From assembly GCA_023421875.1 (NCBI GenBank), contig JAEZSM010000095.1, positions 1 to 11,790 of the forward strand: 11,790 nucleotides of DNA, written 5' to 3'. The notes beneath the pieces are model-generated. The model searched no databases and was not told the origin of the DNA. It was given only the letters and a program-made list of their open reading frames with translations. Below, piece by piece: positions 6,635 through 11,790 of this stretch. The DNA is from Spirochaetota bacterium (GTDB lineage Bacteria > Spirochaetota > Spirochaetia > Treponematales > Rectinemataceae). The translations under genes were made by a program, and so were the position numbers. How positions within the stretch are numbered: the stretch's first letter is position 1; the number at the start of each line of letters is the position of its first letter.

Positions 6635-8371
6635 TTACATTTTCAATCCGGCGGACAAATCCCTTCCCTTGCTCTTGTTAGTCGCGTACACAATCGCGAA
6701 TACCACGATCAACAGAAGCACCGACAGCGCGCTGGCCTCACCCATCTTACCGTCTGCCACCGCCCCGTAGATCTGTATCGGCACCGTCCTGGTTCGAGCT
6801 CCATACAGCAGAATCGTTGTACTCAGCTCCTGCAGAAGTGTCGAAAACGTGAGAATCGAACCCGAAATTATACCCGGCAGGATCAGCGGCACGCTCACAC
6901 GTCTGAACGTATAGATCCAGTGAGCTCCCGCAATAGTAGAAGCCTCTTCCAGCGAAGGATTGAGCTGGGTCAGGCTCGCCGCCACCGACCGGTAGACATA
7001 GGGAGTCCGCCGCACCATGTAGGCGATAATGATGATCGTGTAAGTCCCGCCCAAGGGAATAGCGCTTCGGCCTGAAAAAGCCGATAAAAGCGCCACCGAA
7101 ACCACCGTACCCGGCAGAATGAAGGGAGCCATTACCGCCATGTCCAGAATCCCGGCGCCCTTCGGCTTCCGCCGCTCGGTGATATAGGCGATGATACTTC
7201 CCAGAATAGCAGTAAGCAGTGTCGCGATAGTCGACAGGTATAAAGAGTTGAGCAATTCCTTGGGCGAGTTTTTAGGAATCTTGCTGAAATTGGCCAGGGT
7301 GAAACCTTCCGGCAGAAGTCCCTGCCATTTTTCGAAAAACGACATCACGATGATCACAATCTGGGGCGCCAACGACACCAGCAATACCACCAGACAATAC
7401 AAGAAAGCGACAACCCGCAGAACCGGATGCTTATGCTGCTGGATCTCCACATGGGAGGCCGAAATCGTCTCATACTCCCTACGGCTGACAACATATTTCT
7501 GGAACCAGAGCACCGCGCCGGTTATGAGCACATTCACCACCGCTATGGAAGAAGCCCCGTTCAGATCCCAGAACCCGTTCACCCTGAAATAGATCAACGT
7601 CGGCAGGACATATTGGTCTCCCCCGATAATGGCTGGAATACCGAAATTGCCAATGGATCGAATAAAAACCAAAAGTGCCGCAGCCCCTATGCTGGGAATC
7701 ACCAACGGAAAGGTAATCGTCCGTAAAACACGCCAGCGGCCTGCCCCCATGAGCATCCCCGCATCCTCCAGTAGCGCGTTGGCAGACGAAAAAGCCCCGT
7801 GACTCAGCAAAAACACGAAAGGATAATAGGTCAGACTCATGCAGAAAATCATGCCGAACATGCCATAAATCGGCGGCAGCTCCAGCCCCAGAGGAACCAG
7901 GACAATATTGATAAAATGCCGGAGCACCCCCTGCCTGCCCAGAAGTATGATCCAGCTGAACGCTCCGATAAACGAAGGCATTATCACGGGAAGAATCCCC
8001 AGGGAGAGCAAAAGCGACTTGCCTGGAATCTTGACCCTCGCTACAAAATACCCCATAGGCACGCCGATGAAGAGCGAGCAGAGCGTTACCGATATCCCCA
8101 CAATAAAGGAATTTCTTAGACTTCGCTGATACAAGGCAGAGGTGAAAAACTTTTCGAAGCCCGAAACCCCAAGAGCTCCCAAATCAAACTTGTTGCCCGA
8201 CTTCATGAAGGCGCGGAGCAAGGTCGTCACCAAAGGCCAAAACAGAAAAACGCAGAGAAAGGCCATGGGAATCAGAAAGACTAGATAAGGTGTCAAGTCC
8301 TTCTGGAGAAACTTTTTAAATCCCCCATGCTCTGTGCTGGAAATCGAACTGTCCAGATTTCGGTCTTTCAT
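6635..8371 (-). CDS. Two-domain ABC importer permease (FbpB/AfuB type)
   Basis: 578-residue inner-membrane protein made of two fused BPD_transp_1 permease domains, as in FbpB/AfuB. Hydrophobic segments run from residue 28 to about 290 and from about 317 to 564. Each half has an EAA loop that docks onto the ATPase: EDAGMLMGAGRWRVLRTITF (about 202-221) and EEASTIAGAHWIYTFRRVSV (about 475-494). A hydrophilic linker (about 291-316) joins the halves. It would form the whole translocation channel, so no second permease gene is needed. The ATG overlaps the ATPase stop by four bases (ATGA), indicating coupled translation. The substrate is not readable from this protein; relatives import iron(III), sugar phosphates or 2-aminoethylphosphonate. 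Confidence 0.93.
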   Translation of the reverse strand: MKDRNLDSSISSTEHGGFKKFLQKDLTPYLVFLIPMAFLCVFLFWPLVTTLLRAFMKSGNKFDLGALGVSGFEKFFTSALYQRSLRNSFIVGISVTLCSLFIGVPMGYFVARVKIPGKSLLLSLGILPVIMPSFIGAFSWIILLGRQGVLRHFINIVLVPLGLELPPIYGMFGMIFCMSLTYYPFVFLLSHGAFSSANALLEDAGMLMGAGRWRVLRTITFPLVIPSIGAAALLVFIRSIGNFGIPAIIGGDQYVLPTLIYFRVNGFWDLNGASSIAVVNVLITGAVLWFQKYVVSRREYETISASHVEIQQHKHPVLRVVAFLYCLVVLLVSLAPQIVIIVMSFFEKWQGLLPEGFTLANFSKIPKNSPKELLNSLYLSTIATLLTAILGSIIAYITERRKPKGAGILDMAVMAPFILPGTVVSVALLSAFSGRSAIPLGGTYTIIIIAYMVRRTPYVYRSVAASLTQLNPSLEEASTIAGAHWIYTFRRVSVPLILPGIISGSILTFSTLLQELSTTILLYGARTRTVPIQIYGAVADGKMGEASALSVLLLIVVFAIVYATNKSKGRDLSAGLKM

Positions 8372-9498
8372 TCGCTTTGTCCTTCCTCGGGTAGATACAG
8401 CGAAGCCAGCCCCTTCTTTATCGTCACATACACTTCATCGCCCTCGGCAATGCCTGAGACCAGGCCGGGCATGTCCACCTCGAAAGGTTGGGCCGAAACA
8501 ACAGGATCCACGCTCACCTCATAGCGGACAAACTGGCCCAGGTGCTGAATAATATTCACTTTACCGGCCATAGCCCCTTCGACCCTTCGCAGACCCACCG
8601 AAAGCTGCTCAGGCCTGGCCCCCACCACTATCCTACTGCCTACCCCGGTTCCTACGGGCAGGTGATTCCTTCCCTTTCCAGCCTCGAGCTCGAAATCCGG
8701 ACCGATAATCCGCGCCCTGACTTCTTCTCCATCCCAAAGCGCCAACGTTGCCTTGAAAAAGTTCATTTTGCCAATAAAGTTGGCCACAAAGGCGCTGTTC
8801 GGCTTATTGTACAGCTCGTCGGAGCTGCCGATCTGCTCCACCACCCCGCGGCGCATCACCGCCAACCTATCCCCCACAGCCATTGCTTCTTCCTGATCAT
8901 GGGTAACGAATATCGTCGTTATATTCGTCGCCTTCTGAATGCGCCGTATCTCAGCCCGCATATAGCGCCGCAACTTGGCATCCAAATTGGCCAAAGGCTC
9001 ATCCAGCAAAAGAAGGTCGGGGTCGTATACCAGGGCTCTCGCGATCGCCACCCGCTGCTGCTGCCCCCCTGAAAGCCCCGCTGGGCTCGGATTGCGCTTC
9101 AACTCTTCGGTGAGGCCCACCAGTTCCATGACCTCCGAAACCTTGCGCCGAACCTCGGCCTCCGGCGTCTTGCGAACCCGCAGCCCGTAGGCCACGTTTT
9201 CAAAAATATTCATGTGCGGATACAGGGCAAAACTCTGGAACACCATGCCGATGTTGCGCCTGAACGGCGGTATGCTAGTCATGTCCCTGCCGCCATAGAA
9301 GATCTGTCCGCTGGTAATGCTCTCGAGGCCTGCGGTGCTGCGCAGCAGCGTCGTCTTGCCGCAGCCCGAAGGACCAAGTAGGCAGAAAAGTTCTCCGGGC
9401 TTTATCGTAAACGACACCTTTTTTAAAGCTTCAACAGGGGTTTTGCCCCCAGCGCCGAAGACCTTGCTCACTTCACGATAATTCAGGTCGAGACTCAT
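8368..9498 (-). CDS. ABC importer ATPase (FbpC/PotA/UgpC-like) with TOBE domain
   Basis: 376-residue ATPase powering the adjacent permease. All nucleotide-binding motifs are intact: Walker A GPSGCGKTT (42-50), Q-loop Q88 in MVFQSFALYPHMNIFENV, signature LSGGQQQR (142-149), Walker B LLLLDEP (162-168), D-loop NLDAKLRR and switch histidine H200 in VTHDQEEAM. The C-terminal part (about 240-370; GARPEQLSV, VNIIQHLGQFVRYEV) is a TOBE-type regulatory or substrate-related domain. The layout matches the CUT1/FbpC/PotA family, which handles sugars, iron, polyamines and phosphonates. The ATG at 9498 has AGAGGA five bases upstream. It is separated from the binding-protein gene by 137 bp holding a strong hairpin, which probably lowers its expression relative to the binding protein. 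Confidence 0.94.
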   Translation of the reverse strand: MSLDLNYREVSKVFGAGGKTPVEALKKVSFTIKPGELFCLLGPSGCGKTTLLRSTAGLESITSGQIFYGGRDMTSIPPFRRNIGMVFQSFALYPHMNIFENVAYGLRVRKTPEAEVRRKVSEVMELVGLTEELKRNPSPAGLSGGQQQRVAIARALVYDPDLLLLDEPLANLDAKLRRYMRAEIRRIQKATNITTIFVTHDQEEAMAVGDRLAVMRRGVVEQIGSSDELYNKPNSAFVANFIGKMNFFKATLALWDGEEVRARIIGPDFELEAGKGRNHLPVGTGVGSRIVVGARPEQLSVGLRRVEGAMAGKVNIIQHLGQFVRYEVSVDPVVSAQPFEVDMPGLVSGIAEGDEVYVTIKKGLASLYLPEEGQSE

Positions 9499-9534
9499 GG
9501 CTATCCTCTCGGGAAAGGGTTATAGAGAACAAAT

Positions 9535-9561
9535 GCCCCGCGGGCTGAAGCTCCGCGGGGC
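9535..9561 (-). terminator. Strong intercistronic hairpin after the binding-protein gene
   Basis: GCCCCGCGG (9535-9543) and CCGCGGGGC (9553-9561) form a perfect 9-bp, all-GC stem with a nine-base loop. In the transcribed direction it is followed by ATTTGTTCTC rather than a clean T-run, so it is better seen as a partial terminator or 3'-end stabiliser. Such structures after binding-protein genes commonly make the binding protein more abundant than the membrane parts. Confidence 0.6.
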
Positions 9562-9635
9562 GCAGGTCGAAAATAGAGACTGGCCGGGCAATCCTACGTT
9601 ATCGCAGGAACTCCCGATCGGTAAAATCACTGCAA

Positions 9636-10616
9636 TCACATCATCCAGTCGGAGAATTTGCTGCTCAGATCTTCCCTGATTTCCGCGGCTTCGATCGCGT
9701 CATAGGGCATCAGTTTGATTTCTCCCAACGCCGGCAAATGCTGCGGACCGGGCAGATCGGTAACCACGACACGACGATTTCTGGTATTCCTAATAATCGT
9801 ATAGGCATCTTTCGAGGTAACAAAATCCATCCAGAGCTCGGCCGACCTGGGGTTGGGACCATTGGCGATAATACCGCTCGCGTCAAAACGGGCGCCCGTT
9901 CCGTCTTCGGGATAGACAAAAGTAACCGAGGCTCCCTCGCCGATGTACTTGGCGATATTGCCCTCACCCGTGGCGGTGATGGCGTACTCGCCTCTAGCCA
10001 CCGATTCCGGTCCCACCGTAGAGCTGGCGGTAAAGGTAGCCGCCTTGGCCAGCTTTTTGGCAAATTCCTCACCATACAGCTTATAGGTCATGTACAGCTG
10101 GGCATACGCAGAACCGGAGAGGGCTGGGTTGGCCAGGATTATCTCGCCCTTGTACTTCGGATCCACCAGGTCGGTCCACTTTCGGGGATAGTCCGCTTCC
10201 TTGAGCAGCTTGGTGTTTACCATGAAGGCCTGCAGCGGCATGGAGAAGCCATAATACTTGGGAACCGCGGCGACATCCTTCACATCCGCGCCCAGGTAAT
10301 TGTGGTTCACCGACTTGTACGCCCTGAACATGTCATAGGCGCCGTCGAAGGATTCTTTGGCGATTCCGAGCAGAATATCACCCTGGGGCTTGGGCTGCTC
10401 GGCGTTGAGCCTGGTCAAGAGCTCTCCCGAGCCTGCCCTGATCACGCTTACCTTGATGTCCGGATATTTCTCGTTGAACTTTGCCACCAGCGCCTGGGCT
10501 TCGTCTTCCGCCGCCGCGCTCCAAATGATCAGAGCCCTCGTTTGCTTGGAAGCCTGAGCGAAAGCGCCGCCGACAATCATCGTACAGATCAGTAAAGCGA
10601 GAATAAGTTTCTTCAA
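9636..10616 (-). CDS. Extracytoplasmic solute-binding protein of an AfuA/FbpA-like ABC importer
   Basis: 326-residue binding protein that captures the ligand outside the membrane and delivers it to the adjacent permease. It starts at TTG (10616), supported by AGGAGG six bases upstream and an immediate signal peptide, MKKLILALLICTMIVGGAFA, cleaved before QA. A nearby ATG (10621) is out of frame and meets a stop after one further codon. The mature part has the type-2 periplasmic-binding layout: IIWSAAAEDEAQALVAKFNEKYP at the start of lobe one, VPKYYGFSMPLQAFMVNTKLL, WTDLVDPKYKGEIILANPALSGSAY and GPNPRSAELWMDFVTSKDAY, the last two typical of the AfuA/FbpA group. The adjacent tyrosine pair that holds iron in FbpA (expected after GEYAI) is not visible; the sequence there is TATGEGNIAKYI. 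Iron binding is therefore doubtful, and the divergent nagB suggests a sugar phosphate. Confidence 0.9.
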   Translation of the reverse strand: MKKLILALLICTMIVGGAFAQASKQTRALIIWSAAAEDEAQALVAKFNEKYPDIKVSVIRAGSGELLTRLNAEQPKPQGDILLGIAKESFDGAYDMFRAYKSVNHNYLGADVKDVAAVPKYYGFSMPLQAFMVNTKLLKEADYPRKWTDLVDPKYKGEIILANPALSGSAYAQLYMTYKLYGEEFAKKLAKAATFTASSTVGPESVARGEYAITATGEGNIAKYIGEGASVTFVYPEDGTGARFDASGIIANGPNPRSAELWMDFVTSKDAYTIIRNTRNRRVVVTDLPGPQHLPALGEIKLMPYDAIEAAEIREDLSSKFSDWMM

Positions 10617-10622
10617 AACATC

Positions 10623-10628
10623 CCTCCT
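10623..10628 (-). promoter_or_regulatory. Shine-Dalgarno fixing a TTG start
   Basis: AGGAGG on the minus strand lies six bases before the TTG at 10616-10614. The out-of-frame ATG at 10621-10619 is one base from the Shine-Dalgarno and reads ATG-TTT-TGA, so it cannot initiate a protein. Confidence 0.75.
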
Positions 10629-10636
10629 TGCGGATC

Positions 10637-10657
10637 GATCGGAAAACTCCCCCGATC
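10637..10657 (-). promoter_or_regulatory. Hairpin or operator in the binding-protein leader
   Basis: GATCGG (10637-10642) and CCGATC (10652-10657) form a six-base-pair inverted repeat with a nine-base loop, just upstream of the binding-protein Shine-Dalgarno. It could be an RNA leader hairpin or a small protein-binding site. Confidence 0.3.
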
Positions 10658-10686
10658 CTTGTCTCTAACGATGCGATAGCAAAAAA

Positions 10687-10715
10687 AGTGTAGCACGGGT
10701 AGTCCAAGGGCGCAA
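10687..10715 (-). promoter_or_regulatory. Candidate promoter of the ABC transporter operon
   Basis: On the minus strand, TTGCGC (10710-10715) and TACACT (10687-10692) are 17 bases apart, and TG-C precedes the -10 as an extended -10 element. A T-rich run follows. The predicted start lies near 10680, giving a leader of about 60 bases with the hairpin and Shine-Dalgarno described separately. Confidence 0.5.
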
Positions 10716-10719
10716 CAAA

Positions 10720-10791
10720 GAATGCGGGCTGGCCTAAGGACCTGCTCAGTTAAATGCCGGATCCAGCATTTACATTTCCTCCGAATGCCGG
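10720..10791 (+). repeat. Three phased 9-mers between divergent promoters
   Basis: GAATGCGGG (10720-10728), AAATGCCGG (10752-10760) and GAATGCCGG (10783-10791) share RAATGCSGG. They start 32 and 31 bases apart, close to three helical turns. They span the space between the -35 of the transporter operon and the -10 of nagB, as expected for half-sites of a shared regulator. Confidence 0.45.
10751..10772 (+). promoter_or_regulatory. 22-bp near-perfect palindrome, probable operator of nagB
   Basis: Arms TAAATGC (10751-10757) and GCATTTA (10766-10772) surround a centred GGATCC (10759-10764). Only the 10758/10765 pair breaks the symmetry. The palindrome overlaps the first four bases of the nagB -35 element, the classic place for a repressor of the LacI, GntR or ROK type. 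The regulator itself is not in the window. Confidence 0.6.
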
Positions 10792-10797
10792 GATAAT
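10769..10797 (+). promoter_or_regulatory. Sigma-70-type promoter of nagB
   Basis: TTTACA (10769-10774) and GATAAT (10792-10797) are 17 bases apart, each matching the consensus at five of six positions. The predicted start is near 10804, leaving a leader of about 26 bases that contains the GGAGG ribosome site at 10814-10818. Confidence 0.7.
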
Positions 10798-10818
10798 CAG
10801 AGCTAAATCATTCGGAGG
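10778..10818 (+). promoter_or_regulatory. Perfect 10-bp inverted repeat around the nagB -10 and Shine-Dalgarno
   Basis: CCTCCGAATG (10778-10787) and CATTCGGAGG (10809-10818) are exact inverted copies with a 21-base spacer. The left arm lies between -35 and -10; the right arm contains the Shine-Dalgarno. For the predicted start only the right arm is transcribed, so it would work as an operator. For a longer transcript the hairpin would mask the ribosome site. Confidence 0.55.
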
Positions 10819-10829
10819 TATAATCCACT

Positions 10830-11576
10830 ATGAATACCTGCATCTATGAAAATGTCGAGATAATGGGCGCCAGAGCTGCTGGAATCGGTGCCGACGCAAT
10901 TCGACATGCCATTGCGGAGCGAGGCGCCGCCACTATAATCCTCGCCACAGGCGCCAGCCAATTCTCCACTATAGCAAGCCTTATCAAGCAGCCGGGCATC
11001 GACTGGAGCAAGGTCACCTGCTTTCACCTGGACGAGTACGTCGGCATGGGCGAAACTCATAAAGCCAGCTTCAGAAAATACCTGCGTGAACGCTTTGCCC
11101 AAAAAGTGCCCAGCCTCAAGGAATTTGTCTATGTCGCCGCCGACGCCGCCGATCTCAAGGCAGAGCTTGCCCGCTTGGCCGGCCGCATAAAAAAGCAGCC
11201 CGTCGACGTCGCCTTTATCGGCATCGGCGAGAATGGACACATCGCCTTCAACGATCCCCCCGCCGATTTCGAAACCGAAGAGCCCTACCTTGTCGTCGAC
11301 TTGGATGAAAAATGCAGGCTCCAGCAGGTAGGCGAAGGCTGGTTCGACAGTCTTGCCGAGGTGCCCGAACAAGCGGTATCGATGAGCATAAAGCAGATCC
11401 TCAAATCCGCTATGATCGTCTGTTCTGTCCCCGACCAGCGCAAGGCTGTCGCTGTAGAAATGGCGCTCAATGCCCCTATCACTCCTTCCGCGCCCTGCTC
11501 GATTTTGCGACACCATCCCGATTGCTACCTCATGGTGGATCAGCCGGCGGCAAGCCTAATCTTGAGAAAACGCTAG
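10830..11576 (+). CDS. nagB: Glucosamine-6-phosphate deaminase-family protein
   Basis: 248-residue cytoplasmic enzyme of the NagB/6-phosphogluconolactonase fold. It is expected to convert glucosamine 6-phosphate to fructose 6-phosphate plus ammonia, linking amino-sugar use to glycolysis. Motifs: phosphate-binding LATGASQFSTIASL (38-51), catalytic D68 in CFHLDEYVGM, and GIGENGHIAFNDPP (131-144) with H137. Compared with E. coli NagB (GNDGHIAFNEP), positions equivalent to D141 and E148 are N135 and D142. The DEYVG and GHIAFN signatures argue against a 6-phosphogluconolactonase. The protein is about 18 residues shorter than E. coli NagB and ends just after a CDEP-like MVDQPAA, lacking the allosteric C-terminal tail. 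GGAGG lies 11 bases before the ATG, slightly far. The gene is divergent from the ABC importer. Confidence 0.87.
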   Translation: MNTCIYENVEIMGARAAGIGADAIRHAIAERGAATIILATGASQFSTIASLIKQPGIDWSKVTCFHLDEYVGMGETHKASFRKYLRERFAQKVPSLKEFVYVAADAADLKAELARLAGRIKKQPVDVAFIGIGENGHIAFNDPPADFETEEPYLVVDLDEKCRLQQVGEGWFDSLAEVPEQAVSMSIKQILKSAMIVCSVPDQRKAVAVEMALNAPITPSAPCSILRHHPDCYLMVDQPAASLILRKR

Positions 11577-11606
11577 ACAAACCGGCGTAGTTCACCTGTC
11601 GTGCTC

Positions 11607-11642
11607 AAAAAAAAGGGACGCCCCATCCGGGAACGCCCCTTT
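11607..11642 (-). terminator. Intrinsic terminator, mainly leftward
   Basis: AAAGGGACG (11612-11620) pairs with CGCCCCTTT (11634-11642) with one mismatch, and the loop holds a further CCC/GGG stem. On the minus strand the hairpin is followed by eight T residues (11607-11614), so it is a strong terminator for the right-edge gene. On the plus strand only three T residues follow, so it would end nagB transcripts less efficiently. Confidence 0.85.
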
Positions 11643-11666
11643 GCATACAACCTGCAAACCCTACGC

Positions 11667-11790
11667 CTATAAATATTCCGCCAATCCCTGCCCCACGTAC
11701 TTGTCTGTGATACTCCGTATAACTTCCACCGCCTCGCGGCAGTCCTTTTCGGTGTTCGCTACAACCTCCCAGCGGGCTATGCCTTCCTCC
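11667..11790 (-). CDS. 3' end of an unrecognised gene, cut by the window edge
   Basis: The minus strand encodes the last 40 residues of a protein ending at TAG (11667-11669). The reading is EEGIARWEVVANTEKDCREA and continues through VIRSITDKYVGQGLAEYL. It is hydrophilic and probably helical towards the end. Third-position base use resembles the neighbours, and a strong terminator follows 25 bases after the stop, which together support a real gene. I do not recognise the family from this fragment. Confidence 0.7.
   Translation of the reverse strand, partial: EEGIARWEVVANTEKDCREAVEVIRSITDKYVGQGLAEYL

Noticed and set aside
9738..10595. Plus-strand open frame of 285 codons
   Set aside because: It mirrors the solute-binding protein gene and shows no motif; the minus-strand reading has a signal peptide, Shine-Dalgarno and family motifs.
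10819..10824. Exact TATAAT just before the nagB start, possible leaderless promoter
   Set aside because: No -35 or extended -10 fits, and the GGAGG ribosome site would then not be transcribed. The TTTACA-17-GATAAT promoter upstream is better.
10803..11516. Minus-strand open frame of 237 codons
   Set aside because: It is antisense to nagB, whose catalytic motifs and promoter are evident.

Overview
The window is an ordinary-looking bacterial chromosomal segment, dense with genes and fairly GC-rich. It shows no mobile elements, CRISPR arrays, rRNA or tRNA. Gene content (TlpA/CcdA redox pair, two-domain FbpB-like permease, divergent ClpP, NYN-LOTUS protein) and lysine-rich signal peptides would suit a free-living, Gram-negative-type bacterium, possibly a spirochaete. 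That assignment is inference and has low confidence.

Left part (about 96-4172, all minus strand). Reading leftward, the genes are a secreted or periplasmic endonuclease/exonuclease/phosphatase-family protein, a TPR protein, a MOFRL-type glycerate 2-kinase and a NYN-domain ribonuclease-like protein with a C-terminal LOTUS/OST-HTH-like domain. TPR and kinase overlap, and kinase and NYN are close together, so those three probably form one transcription unit. A ClpP-family peptidase (4274-4888, minus) lies upstream of the nuclease-like gene.

Middle (5015-6564, plus). A secreted thioredoxin-fold TlpA/ResA-like protein overlaps a CcdA-like membrane electron transporter. CcdA would pass electrons from cytoplasmic thioredoxin to the extracytoplasmic TlpA-like protein.

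Right part (6635-10616, minus). A complete binding-protein-dependent ABC importer is laid out as binding protein, ATPase, two-domain permease. It resembles the AfuABC/FbpABC class. The binding protein starts at TTG behind an excellent Shine-Dalgarno, and a strong hairpin separates its gene from the ATPase gene.

Divergent from the transporter is nagB (10830-11576, plus), a glucosamine-6-phosphate deaminase-family enzyme. The 213-bp intergenic region is the most interesting part of the window. It has a good sigma-70-type promoter for nagB, a 22-bp near-perfect palindrome on its -35, a perfect 10-bp inverted repeat around its -10 and Shine-Dalgarno, and three similar 9-mers about 31-32 bp apart between the two divergent promoters. 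This suggests co-regulation of importer and deaminase, and hence a sugar or sugar-phosphate substrate rather than iron. The window ends in the 3' part of an unrecognised minus-strand gene with a strong intrinsic terminator.

I did not find a clearly new multi-gene system. The best candidate for something undescribed is the regulatory architecture and the substrate of the nagB-linked transporter.
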